Source: Bacteroidales bacterium
GTDB lineage: Bacteria > Bacteroidota > Bacteroidia > Bacteroidales > UBA12077
Length of the DNA: 64,000 bases
Assembly: GCA_030637515.1 (NCBI GenBank)
Contig: DAOWGM010000073.1
Location: forward strand, 1 to 64,000
Direction: 5' to 3'
Made by a program: the position numbers and the translations under genes. Positions 50,226 to 58,408 of this stretch are shown piece by piece; position 1 is the first letter of the stretch; every line of letters starts with the position of its first letter. The notes under the pieces are model-generated. The model searched no databases and was not told the DNA's origin. It worked only from the letters and a program-made list of their open reading frames with translations.

Positions 50226-51980
50226 TTACAACTTCGTATTATAAATCTTACCAACCGGATAAATATTTTTCTGTTTATCCCAATATGGTGTTCTTTCGAA
50301 AAACCAGAATAATTTAACCCACTGGTTATTATAAAACTCTGGATTATCTTTTACAGCCTGCTCGTATTGTTCAAGCAATTCAGGATTTTCTTTTATCATT
50401 TCCCGAGCCATTTTCTCCATTACATAGGTTTCCACATATTCTTTACGTTCAAAAATAGAATTAAAGAATCCCCAACTCACATACGAATCGGGTCCAATTG
50501 GTTCCAGAATGTGTGCAATTATTTTTGCTGTTCGCTGGTTAGTTGGAACAATAACCGAACCTGCAGGAAATAGTTTCTTAATTGATATTTCCTCCAATTC
50601 AAAATCTTGCACCATTTGTCGCCCTTCAAAAGGTGCGTTCGCAAAAGACACATTACTGAATTTGTACGTTTCAATCTCAAATTCTTTTGATTCCTGTAAT
50701 GTTGTAAATTGTATATCATGCATTTCAAGGCGATTAATAACTTCTGTCCACTCAACAGGAATAATGTAGGCATCTGGTATCACAACTGTTTTTGAGGGCA
50801 TTAATTTATCAAATAGTACTAAATTATAATCTTTTGGCTTATCGCTAAACTGTACCCAAATATCATCTGTTAAATCACTATGAACAATATCATATTCAAC
50901 GCCTTTAAACTTAACCATAATACTATCATCCTGAGAAGTATAGTAACTCAAGACTAATTCTTTGCCGGCAAGTTGCTTCGTCTCTAAATCAGCATTTTTA
51001 TTTATTTCTTTTAATTCTGTATTGCTATTATCAATAACTTCTATTGAGTGTCTTAGTAAATGGTAAGTAGCATCAACACGTGTTTTATAGTCTTTTAACA
51101 TATGTGTTTCTACAAGTAAAGCAGGTCTGTTCTGATTTGCCACATAACCAGTTGAAAATCGGGGAGAAGCAGTTCTTCTGATTAATCCGCTTCGTGGATC
51201 ATGCCATCGTCTAAAAGAAACGTATGGAAACATTAAAATATCGTCTTCTATTAATTTTTCCTCAACATTAATAAGGTATTCATTCTGCCATGCTGATTGT
51301 TCTTCGTTCATATCACCCATTGTATGCATTCCGTAGGTTAATGAATACTGATAATCAGCACCATCAGTAGTATGAATATCGATAAACATATCGGGTAACC
51401 ACTTGTTAAATAACTTAAGCCATTGTTGCATTTCAGGAGCATCTGCTTTAAGAAAATCACGGTTTAGGTTAAGATTTTCGGCTGTTGTACGCCAACCCAT
51501 TTCTTTAGGTCCATTTTGATTAATACGATTATATGCACTAAACCTTTCGTGTCCATCTGTGTTAAAAATGGGTATAAACAGGAGAGTAGTATTTTCAAGT
51601 AGTTCAGGATATTTTTCATGAATTATAATATCTCTTATTAGCATTAATCCTGCATCTTTTCCTTCCGATTCGCCTGGATGAATGCAAGCTTCAATAAACA
51701 AAACAGCATTTTCTGATTCTTTAACACTTTCGGGTGTGAAATTTTTGTTTTTATCGATAATTAGAAATGGTAAATCACGTCCTTGGACACTTTCTCCAAA
51801 AGTCTCATACTCAATAAATTCAGATGATTCTGCCAGTTTTTTGCTATACTTTATGGTTTCATCATAGCGAGGTGTTTCCAGAAAGTTAGATTTTTCGTAA
51901 TAAGTTAACCAATCTTTTTCCTGTGCGTTTACGGCTAATTGCAATAATACAATTCCAATGATAATTAATCTTGTTTTCAT
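50226..51980 (-). CDS. M14-family zinc carboxypeptidase, exported
   Basis: A 584-residue exported protein (signal MKTRLIIIGIVLLQLAVNAQ). The M14 site is present: HPGESEGKDAG (H101, E104) as the HxxE zinc ligands, IFNTDGHERFSAYNR and NLNLNRDFLKAD as substrate-binding residues, and IDIHTTDG as the third His. The catalytic-Glu region is VETHMLKDYKTR. The last 200 residues are a C-terminal accessory region of unknown function. It should trim peptides in the periplasm. Intact. Confidence 0.9.
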   Translation of the reverse strand: MKTRLIIIGIVLLQLAVNAQEKDWLTYYEKSNFLETPRYDETIKYSKKLAESSEFIEYETFGESVQGRDLPFLIIDKNKNFTPESVKESENAVLFIEACIHPGESEGKDAGLMLIRDIIIHEKYPELLENTTLLFIPIFNTDGHERFSAYNRINQNGPKEMGWRTTAENLNLNRDFLKADAPEMQQWLKLFNKWLPDMFIDIHTTDGADYQYSLTYGMHTMGDMNEEQSAWQNEYLINVEEKLIEDDILMFPYVSFRRWHDPRSGLIRRTASPRFSTGYVANQNRPALLVETHMLKDYKTRVDATYHLLRHSIEVIDNSNTELKEINKNADLETKQLAGKELVLSYYTSQDDSIMVKFKGVEYDIVHSDLTDDIWVQFSDKPKDYNLVLFDKLMPSKTVVIPDAYIIPVEWTEVINRLEMHDIQFTTLQESKEFEIETYKFSNVSFANAPFEGRQMVQDFELEEISIKKLFPAGSVIVPTNQRTAKIIAHILEPIGPDSYVSWGFFNSIFERKEYVETYVMEKMAREMIKENPELLEQYEQAVKDNPEFYNNQWVKLFWFFERTPYWDKQKNIYPVGKIYNTKL

Positions 51981-52133
51981 GTACTTAGCATTTGATATTT
52001 TTCAACTAATATGACATACTAATATTGATAAAGTTTAATATAAAGATATGAGTTTAAAGATGGTTAGAAAAATAGAATTAGTGCTTTTCAAAATTTTTGT
52101 ATATTGGCAATTATTAACTAAAAATTTAAGTTT

Positions 52134-52475
52134 ATGAAACCTATTAAATCATTATTTCCTATTTCAATCTGGTTAATGCGAATAGGATTATTACTTTTTG
52201 CTTATACCGAGTATTTTAAAGAATTTAGTAAATTTCATATAGATGATTTACACTTTTATGTTGCAACACTATTTTTAATTTCTGCAGCTATAATTTTCAT
52301 AACAGGATTTATATCTAAAATAACACTGACAGTTGTTTCGGGATTGGTAATTACTGCGATTTCGGTATTTAATATTTTGGATGGATTAAATGGAGGAATT
52401 GATTCTACATTGGTAATTAATATAATTATAGCTTCATTAGCAATATATTTTATTTCAGCACCTTTCGGTAAATAA
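52134..52475 (+). CDS. Small membrane protein
   Basis: A 113-residue hydrophobic protein with four likely membrane helices (LMRIGLLLFAYTEYF; FYVATLFLISAAIIFITGF; LTVVSGLVITAISVFNIL; LVINIIIASLAIYFISAP). It has no cytoplasmic domain and no match that I recognise; a DoxX-like arrangement is possible. It is monocistronic and followed by a hairpin terminator. Confidence 0.65.
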   Translation: MKPIKSLFPISIWLMRIGLLLFAYTEYFKEFSKFHIDDLHFYVATLFLISAAIIFITGFISKITLTVVSGLVITAISVFNILDGLNGGIDSTLVINIIIASLAIYFISAPFGK

Positions 52476-52500
52476 TTAATTATAATATAATTGACATTTA

Positions 52501-52545
52501 GAAAAACTTGTAAAAAGATTATTCATTTTACAAGTTTTTCAGTTA
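52501..52545 (+). terminator. Long AT-rich hairpin terminator
   Basis: GAAAAACTTGTAAAA and TTTTACAAGTTTTTC are perfect 15-bp arms around a 10-base loop, followed by AGTTATTTTT. It separates the small membrane gene from the DarA-like gene. Confidence 0.7.
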
Positions 52546-52581
52546 TTTTTAGCCTGATTTAACAATGATTATTGCAATCTA

Positions 52582-53511
52582 ATGAATAAAATATTAATTC
52601 TATATTATTCTCAATCAGGACAATTAACAGAAATAGTTAAGAATTTTGCCAAACCTTTTGAGAATTCCGACGAATATACCGTAACATATGCGAATATTGA
52701 ACCTGTTAAAGAGTTTGGTTTCCCCTGGAAAGGATATAAGTTCTTCGATGCATTTCCTGAATCTGTAAACAGAATTCCATGTGAACTGAAACCTATTGAT
52801 TTAGGTGATGAAAATTTTGATCTAATTGTATTTGCTTATTCTGTTTGGTATATGTCGCCTTCAATACCATCAAATTCATTCTTACTATCAGAGCAAGCAA
52901 AACGAATTTTTAAAAACAAGCCCGTTATTACACTTTTAGGAGTACGTAATATGTGGGTTGTAGCACAGGAATATATAAAACAAAAAATTGCTGAGCTCGG
53001 AGGAAATCTTATTGGAAATATTGTTTTAAGAGATAGGTCGGAGAATCTTACTGGAATTGTCACCATCTCATATTTTCTTTTTACAGGTAAGAAAGACCGA
53101 TTCTTGGGTTTCTTTCCTAAACCTGGTGTATCACAAAAAGATATTGAAGGATCTGCTGAATTTGGCGAAATTGTTAAAAATCATTTTGACAATAACAAAA
53201 CAGAAACATTACAGAATGCTTTAATAGAAGCTAAAGCAGTAAAAATTAACCCTTATTTAGCTACTACAGAACAAATGGCTTATAAGAGAGTTTTTACTAA
53301 ATGGTCAGGATTTATTTTGAAAAAGGGTGGACCGGACGATCCTGCTCGAAAAACAAGGGTTAGAATCTTTACATACTATTTTCCTTTCGCAATTTTAGTA
53401 ATTGCACCTTTAGAATATGTTTTTTTTCTTATTTTTGCACCCTTTAGATTGAAAGCGATAAAAAAAGATATTAAGTATTTCTCAGGAGTAAAATTGAAAT
53501 CTTCTAACTAA
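52582..53511 (+). CDS. DarA-like dialkylresorcinol pathway protein (flavodoxin-like)
   Basis: A 309-residue protein: the N-terminus is a flavodoxin-like fold with FMN-type phosphate loop LILYYSQSGQLTEI, then PVKEFGFPWKGYKFFDAFPESVNRIPCE and FAYSVWYMSPSIPSN. The C-terminus has two membrane-associated segments (YYFPFAILVIAPLEYVFFLI). This matches DarA, annotated as a dialkylresorcinol condensing enzyme/aromatase that converts a cyclohexanedione to an aromatic resorcinol. The following gene is its DarB-like ketosynthase partner, 15 bases downstream, so they are very likely co-expressed. Confidence 0.78.
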   Translation: MNKILILYYSQSGQLTEIVKNFAKPFENSDEYTVTYANIEPVKEFGFPWKGYKFFDAFPESVNRIPCELKPIDLGDENFDLIVFAYSVWYMSPSIPSNSFLLSEQAKRIFKNKPVITLLGVRNMWVVAQEYIKQKIAELGGNLIGNIVLRDRSENLTGIVTISYFLFTGKKDRFLGFFPKPGVSQKDIEGSAEFGEIVKNHFDNNKTETLQNALIEAKAVKINPYLATTEQMAYKRVFTKWSGFILKKGGPDDPARKTRVRIFTYYFPFAILVIAPLEYVFFLIFAPFRLKAIKKDIKYFSGVKLKSSN

Positions 53512-53526
53512 GAACGTAAATTGAAA

Positions 53527-54669
53527 ATGCCAAACCAAGTATATATAAACAACATAGCTAAATTCTTACCAAACGAACCAGTTTCCAACGATGAAATGGA
53601 ATCCATTTTAGGAATGGTTAATGGTAAGCCCTCCAGATCAAAAAATATTGTACTTCGACAAAATGGAATAAAAAACAGGTACTATGCAATTAACAAAGAA
53701 GGAAATATAAAATATTCTAATGCTGAAATATCTGCTTTAGCAATTAAAAATCTTGAAAATAAGAATTTTTCTATAAAGGATATTGAAGTACTTTCTTGCG
53801 GCACATCACTCGCAGATCAGTTATTACCTTCGCATTCTTCAATGGTGCATGGTGAATTAGGAAATAATCCACTTGAAGTTATATCACCTTCAGGTGTTTG
53901 TTGTGCAGGAATGCATGCTTTGAAATATGCATATTTATCAGTTTTATCTGGACAATCAAAAAATGCTGTTTCTACAGGTTCAGAAGTTATTTCGACTTTA
54001 TTACGTGCAGATAAGTTTAACAAAGAAATGAACTGTACCAATACGCTTGAGAAAAAACCAATTTTAGCATTTGAAAAAGATTTCTTAAGATGGATGCTAT
54101 CAGATGGTGCTGGAGCAGCTTTACTTGAAAACAAACCTAATACAGATGGCATTTCGCTTAAAATAGAATGGATTGATACTATATCATATGCAAATGAACT
54201 AGATGCTTGTATGTATGCTGGTTCCGATAAAAATGAAGCCGGAGAGCTTAAGGGATGGAAAGAATTTGATCCTGAATTATGGCTCGAAAAATCAATTTTT
54301 TCTGTAAAACAGGATGTGAAATTGCTTGATAAGCATGTTGTTAATCGATGTATTACTGCATTAGCATCTTCTCTCAATAAAAGAAATATCGACAGCCACA
54401 AGGAAGTTAATTACTTTTTACCTCATTTATCATCTATGTATTTTAAGCAAAAACTGTATGATGAATTAAAAGTGCAGGGAATTGAAATTACAGATGAAAA
54501 GTGGTTTACAAATCTTACGAAAGTTGGAAATGTAGGATCAGCATCTATTTATATCATATTAGAAGAATTATTCCATTCAGGAAAACTAAAAAAAGGAGAA
54601 AAAATTCTTCTTATGGTTCCAGAAAGTGGGCGCTTCTCTTATGCATATGCTTATTTAACTGTTGTTTAA
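53527..54669 (+). CDS. DarB-like beta-ketoacyl synthase III
   Basis: A 380-residue thiolase-fold ketosynthase from ATG 53527 (a TTG at 53521 is two codons upstream). The catalytic triad is visible: C126 (SGVCCAGMHAL), H300 (FLPHLSS) and N335 (VGNVGSAS). DarB condenses two beta-ketoacyl thioesters to a dialkylcyclohexanedione, in contrast to FabH which starts fatty acids. Pairing with a DarA-like gene supports the DarB reading; the sequence also resembles general KASIII, so substrate choice is inferred. A terminator follows. Confidence 0.8.
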   Translation: MPNQVYINNIAKFLPNEPVSNDEMESILGMVNGKPSRSKNIVLRQNGIKNRYYAINKEGNIKYSNAEISALAIKNLENKNFSIKDIEVLSCGTSLADQLLPSHSSMVHGELGNNPLEVISPSGVCCAGMHALKYAYLSVLSGQSKNAVSTGSEVISTLLRADKFNKEMNCTNTLEKKPILAFEKDFLRWMLSDGAGAALLENKPNTDGISLKIEWIDTISYANELDACMYAGSDKNEAGELKGWKEFDPELWLEKSIFSVKQDVKLLDKHVVNRCITALASSLNKRNIDSHKEVNYFLPHLSSMYFKQKLYDELKVQGIEITDEKWFTNLTKVGNVGSASIYIILEELFHSGKLKKGEKILLMVPESGRFSYAYAYLTVV

Positions 54670-54691
54670 AAGATGTTTTACTAAAAAATAT

Positions 54692-54723
54692 AAACCCTGT
54701 AGTTTTAATCTGCAGGGTTTTTT
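54692..54723 (+). terminator. Intrinsic terminator
   Basis: AAACCCTGTAG and CTGCAGGGTTT arms (one G-T pair) around TTTTAAT, followed by TTT. Confidence 0.8.
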
Positions 54724-54809
54724 CGTTTCTAAAAATGAATTATAATTGTGTAATTAGTCAATAAACCTTATTTTAGCTTTTATCAAATTAACCTCTAAAA
54801 CTTAACTAA

Positions 54810-55982
54810 ATGTATAATATTGCATTATTTGGTCCTCCGGGAGCTGGAAAAGGAACTCAGTCTCGCAAACTGATTGAGAAGTATAACCTTGCTTATATAT
54901 CTACAGGAGATATTCTAAGAGAAGAAATTGCAGAAGGTTCAGACTTAGGTATGCAGGCAAAGAGTGTTATTGAGATGGGTGGATTGGTTTCGGATGAAAT
55001 AATAGTACAAATTATTGAAAAGAAAATTAAAACAAATACTGAGGTTAATGGATTTCTTTTTGATGGTTTTCCAAGAACCATTGTTCAGGCATATATCCTT
55101 GAAGGATTACTACTAAAATTAAATACATCATTAAATTGTATGGTAAGCCTGGAAGTTCCTCAAGATAATTTAATGGAACGAATGCTGGAACGTTCAAAAA
55201 AAGAGAATAGAATTGATGATACTACGGAAGTTATTGAAAACAGATTAAAAGAATATAAAAACAAAACAATTCCTGTTGCTGAATTTTACAAAGATAAAGG
55301 CATTTGTTATTCAGTTGACGGAATAGGTACTCTTGATGAAATATTTGAAAGAATAACCAATGTTGTTGAGCAATCATTAACAAAAACATGGTTAAATGTT
55401 GTTCTTTTTGGTCCTCCGGGATCAGGAAAAGGAACTCAGGGGAAAATGTTAGCAGATAAATATGATTTAGTTTACATTTCGACAGGTTCTTTGCTAAGAA
55501 AAGAAATTGAGAAAGGTACTGAAATGGGACTGGCAGCAAAAGAATATGTAGAGAAAGGTGATATTGTGCCTGATGAATTTGCTATAAAACTTATAGAAAA
55601 ACAGATTCAGACACATCCTGATGCTAAAGGTTTCTTTTTTAAAGGTTACCCGAGAACAATTGTTCAAGCATACATACTTGATGGTTTACTAAGAAAATTA
55701 AATTCATCTGTATCATGTGTATTTAATTTAGATGTTCCGACACTGGAATCGATAAAGCGACTAAGTGCTCGTAGTAAAACTGAAAAGAGCAGATATTATG
55801 ACATGGATACTGAAGTAATTATAAGACGTTTAGAAAGTTTCCAGACACGAACAGCTCCAGTATTGGATTATTACGAAAAACAGAAAAATATTTATAATAT
55901 TAATGGAATAGGATCGGAAGAAGAGGTTCTTGAACGTCTCACAGAAAATCTTGAACTGGCATTTAAAAATGCACGTCGTTAA
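54810..55982 (+). CDS. Tandem-domain adenylate kinase
   Basis: A 390-residue protein of two adenylate kinase domains in series: residues 1-191 and 195-390. Each has a P-loop (GPPGAGKGT at 8-16, GPPGSGKGTQ at 201-210) and a nearly identical RTIVQAYILxGLLxKLN stretch. The first domain is complete: TGD (D34), DGFPRT (85-90) and RIDD (134-137). The second differs at key places: TGS (227), KGYPRT (278-283) and a shifted RYYDMD. The enzyme balances ATP, AMP and ADP; the second half may be inactive or regulatory. Usual adk length is about 190 residues. Monocistronic. Confidence 0.88.
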   Translation: MYNIALFGPPGAGKGTQSRKLIEKYNLAYISTGDILREEIAEGSDLGMQAKSVIEMGGLVSDEIIVQIIEKKIKTNTEVNGFLFDGFPRTIVQAYILEGLLLKLNTSLNCMVSLEVPQDNLMERMLERSKKENRIDDTTEVIENRLKEYKNKTIPVAEFYKDKGICYSVDGIGTLDEIFERITNVVEQSLTKTWLNVVLFGPPGSGKGTQGKMLADKYDLVYISTGSLLRKEIEKGTEMGLAAKEYVEKGDIVPDEFAIKLIEKQIQTHPDAKGFFFKGYPRTIVQAYILDGLLRKLNSSVSCVFNLDVPTLESIKRLSARSKTEKSRYYDMDTEVIIRRLESFQTRTAPVLDYYEKQKNIYNINGIGSEEEVLERLTENLELAFKNARR

Positions 55983-56005
55983 AAATAAAAAGCTCCTTAA
56001 ATAGA

Positions 56006-56038
56006 CTGCACCTAAAAAGTTAGACACTATTTGGGGGT
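56006..56038. repeat. Possible IS3-type terminal inverted repeat, solo remnant
   Basis: TGCACCTAAAAAGTTAGACA followed by CTATTTGGGGGTA resembles the outer end of IS3-group elements (TG...CACCTAAAAAGTTAGAC). No second end or transposase is close, so this would be a single remnant. It sits between the adenylate kinase stop and the OmpA-like gene stop. Confidence 0.4.
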
Positions 56039-56042
56039 ATTT

Positions 56043-57260
56043 TTAATATAGTATAAACTCTACTTTTCTGGATTTTTCATGATCTATTTCAGAAGATATT
56101 TCACCTTTACCAAAAGAACTTATTCTAAGCTCTTCAATTCCGTTTTCTATTAAATATTTTTTAACCTGATCGGATCTTTTCTTTGAGAGTGCAAGGTTGT
56201 AATCAGGGGCACCAATTTCATCAGCGAAACCGTTAATTATTAAATTATAATTGGAATATGATAATAAATTAAGGAGAGGCTTAAGTATTTGATTTGATTC
56301 TATTTTTAATTCGTACGAGTTATAGCCAAAGTAAACCGGAAATATAATATGCAACTGAGACTCTTTAGTATAGATCTCAACGCTATCATTTTCTACACTT
56401 TTGAAATATTCGCTAATATCTTCATAATCAGGATTTACAATATTACCGTTACTTTTAAATGAATTTCCTTTTAGAAAAATCCATGAATCAAATTTTCTAT
56501 CTCCCGCATCTGCAATTGCTATTTTAAAATGATACTTTTTAAAAGGTTCTAATTTAATTCCGGAACTTATTGCTTTGGTGAATCCATCAAATTGAAATAA
56601 TCTTACGTTTTCAGAATATTTTGAATCATCCTCTTTATTCCCTTTAAACTGATGCTCTATAGAATTATTTGCAGTATAAAAGTCAGAATTAAAAGATTTG
56701 TTTATCATGTCAATAGCAACAGGAGTATTATTCCGGGAAAGAACAGCAATATTCTTCTTTTTATTATTTGAATAATCAGTAATTAAAAATCCAAAGACAT
56801 CGCTAACACCTTTATTTACATATTCAGGGTATTCTTCCGACGCAAACTGAAAAATGAAATTAATGCTGTCTGTAAACGATGTAAAATCAAATTCGAGGAT
56901 TGCAGAATCAAATGTTTTTGCGTTAATAATTTTAGATAAATCGTCATCTCTATGAGTATAATTCTCAAATGATGCTGTATGATTATTCGGACCAATAGCT
57001 GCTAATACAGAACCTGAACTTAAAATTAGACCGTATTGTGGAAGTGCATTATAATTACCTTCATAATAAAATAAACCCAGAGCATGTTTTAATCCTGAAT
57101 AGTTAATATTCTCTATTTTAATGCCATTCTGATTATTATCCAAAAAATATTTATTGACTATTTCTTGTGGAGTATAAGCAGTATCAACAATAAAAACTTG
57201 TGATTTTGAAGTAATAACGCTACAAATGAAAAAAACAGCTAAGAAATATTTATAAAACAT
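56043..57260 (-). CDS. Choice-of-anchor-L/OmpA-family exported protein
   Basis: A 405-residue exported protein (signal MFYKYFLAVFFICSVITSKSQ). Residues about 25-240 are a choice-of-anchor-L domain (FDSAILEFDFTSFTDSINFIFQFASEEYPEYVN, SDVFGFLITDYS, FKIAIADAGDRKFDSWIFLKG). Residues about 310-405 are an OmpA C-terminal peptidoglycan-binding domain (LIINGFADEIGAPDYNLALSKKRSDQVKKYLIENGIEELRISSFGKGE). The layout suggests a surface protein tied to the cell wall. A small gene ends 5 bases upstream, so they may share a transcript. Confidence 0.85.
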   Translation of the reverse strand: MFYKYFLAVFFICSVITSKSQVFIVDTAYTPQEIVNKYFLDNNQNGIKIENINYSGLKHALGLFYYEGNYNALPQYGLILSSGSVLAAIGPNNHTASFENYTHRDDDLSKIINAKTFDSAILEFDFTSFTDSINFIFQFASEEYPEYVNKGVSDVFGFLITDYSNNKKKNIAVLSRNNTPVAIDMINKSFNSDFYTANNSIEHQFKGNKEDDSKYSENVRLFQFDGFTKAISSGIKLEPFKKYHFKIAIADAGDRKFDSWIFLKGNSFKSNGNIVNPDYEDISEYFKSVENDSVEIYTKESQLHIIFPVYFGYNSYELKIESNQILKPLLNLLSYSNYNLIINGFADEIGAPDYNLALSKKRSDQVKKYLIENGIEELRISSFGKGEISSEIDHEKSRKVEFILY

Positions 57261-57265
57261 TCCGA

Positions 57266-57607
57266 TTAATAAAGATTTAATATCTCATCAATCTGCTCAC
57301 AATTTTCATCAAAAATTAGTGAGTAAGTTCCAATCTCAAATTGTGTTTTTTCCTGAATAAGATCAATTGCAACTTCAATGCACGGAACAGTGAATTCTTT
57401 ACTATTCAAATAAATTACTGCAGCTTTTAACTGAACACCAATCTCTTCAATTTTGATTTCTTCAGGAAACTCTATTTTTAAGGCATTAACATCATCACCA
57501 GTAAAAGTATCGGCTAATAATCCGCTTAAACTGGCAAGTGTGTCCTCAATAAGCTGATCTTTAGTTCGATTCTTAAAAAGAATACTCTCAATTTGTTCTA
57601 ATATCAT
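57266..57607 (-). CDS. Small protein of unknown function
   Basis: A 113-residue acidic protein with no recognisable domain. It has no signal peptide and no membrane helix. The two halves, helical LIEDTLASLSGLLADTF and strand-rich VGVQLKAAVIYL / FTVPCIEVAIDLIQEK-type stretches, suggest a small alpha/beta fold. Its stop is 5 bases before the OmpA-like start, so it is probably the first gene of a two-gene unit. Confidence 0.6.
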   Translation of the reverse strand: MILEQIESILFKNRTKDQLIEDTLASLSGLLADTFTGDDVNALKIEFPEEIKIEEIGVQLKAAVIYLNSKEFTVPCIEVAIDLIQEKTQFEIGTYSLIFDENCEQIDEILNLY

Positions 57608-57706
57608 TATGTTTAAATTATCGTTTAATAAAATCTAAAATTAATTATTCTTTTCAGATATAAAAAATACTCATGATTAGTTATTATTTTATTTCATAGT
57701 AAAAAT

Positions 57707-57714
57707 TATATTTG
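57707..57714 (+). promoter_or_regulatory. TAnnTTTG -7 element before membrane-protein gene
   Basis: TATATTTG matches TAnnTTTG exactly. Transcription would begin near 57721, before ATG 57732. A GTG that overlaps the box (57714) is therefore not the start. Confidence 0.45.
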
Positions 57715-57731
57715 TGATAATCAAAAATGAA

Positions 57732-58337
57732 ATGAAAGAATTCTCAATTATATCAGTTTCAATTATCAATATTATTATTGGTGTAAGATATTGTTTTTTA
57801 ATATATAAAAATAAGATAAAGCCTGTATTAGCTATGTGGTTGTTTTTCACATTAGCTGTAACTATGAGTCTTACAACGTACATGGCCGAAAGTAATTTTA
57901 GTTTATGGGATAATATTTTAAATACAGCAGACTTGATATTAGTATCTACCGTTTCTGTAATGATTTATATTTACGGTGATAAAAGCTCGCGGTTTACAGG
58001 CTTTGATAAAGGATGCTTAGTTGCAGTTGCTCTGATTGCCTTATTTTGGTTTATAACAAAAACTCATTTTTTATCGCACACTATGATTCAGGGAGTATTG
58101 GTTATAGCTTATTTTCCTGTTATCAGAAGATTATGGATATCAAGAGAAAACTCAGAGCCATTTTCTGTCTGGATTTTAATGATGATAGCTCCATTTTTCG
58201 CATTGTTATCAAGTAAAGGAGTATTAGCTACAGTATATTCTGTAAGAGCAATAGTTTCAACGAGTCTACTGCTTATACTTATGTTAAGAATAGAGTATAT
58301 AAGCAGGAAATTAAAATATGACTCAATCGATAAGTAA
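57732..58337 (+). CDS. Multi-pass membrane protein of unknown function
   Basis: A 201-residue membrane protein from ATG 57732; an upstream GTG at 57714 overlaps the likely -7 promoter word and is rejected. About six helices are visible (FSIISVSIINIIIGVRYCFLI; MWLFFTLAVTMSLTTYM; ADLILVSTVSVMIYIYG; CLVAVALIALFWFIT; SVWILMMIAPFFALL; RAIVSTSLLLILMLRIEYI). No family recognised. It precedes the sugar transporter by 71 bases. Confidence 0.65.
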   Translation: MKEFSIISVSIINIIIGVRYCFLIYKNKIKPVLAMWLFFTLAVTMSLTTYMAESNFSLWDNILNTADLILVSTVSVMIYIYGDKSSRFTGFDKGCLVAVALIALFWFITKTHFLSHTMIQGVLVIAYFPVIRRLWISRENSEPFSVWILMMIAPFFALLSSKGVLATVYSVRAIVSTSLLLILMLRIEYISRKLKYDSIDK

Positions 58338-58375
58338 TTTCAAGCTTCAAAAGGGGTAAAATCCTAAATAATTAA

Positions 58376-58383
58376 TATTTTTG
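58376..58383 (+). promoter_or_regulatory. TAnnTTTG -7 element before sugar transporter
   Basis: TATTTTTG fits TAnnTTTG, 25 bases before ATG 58409. No clear -33 TTG. Confidence 0.35.
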
Positions 58384-58408
58384 TTCTTCTTAAACTAAAT
58401 TTTTTTAA

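Noticed and set aside
53817-54401. 194-codon minus-strand frame opposite the ketosynthase gene
   Set aside because: A shadow of the gene with the C126/H300/N335 triad.
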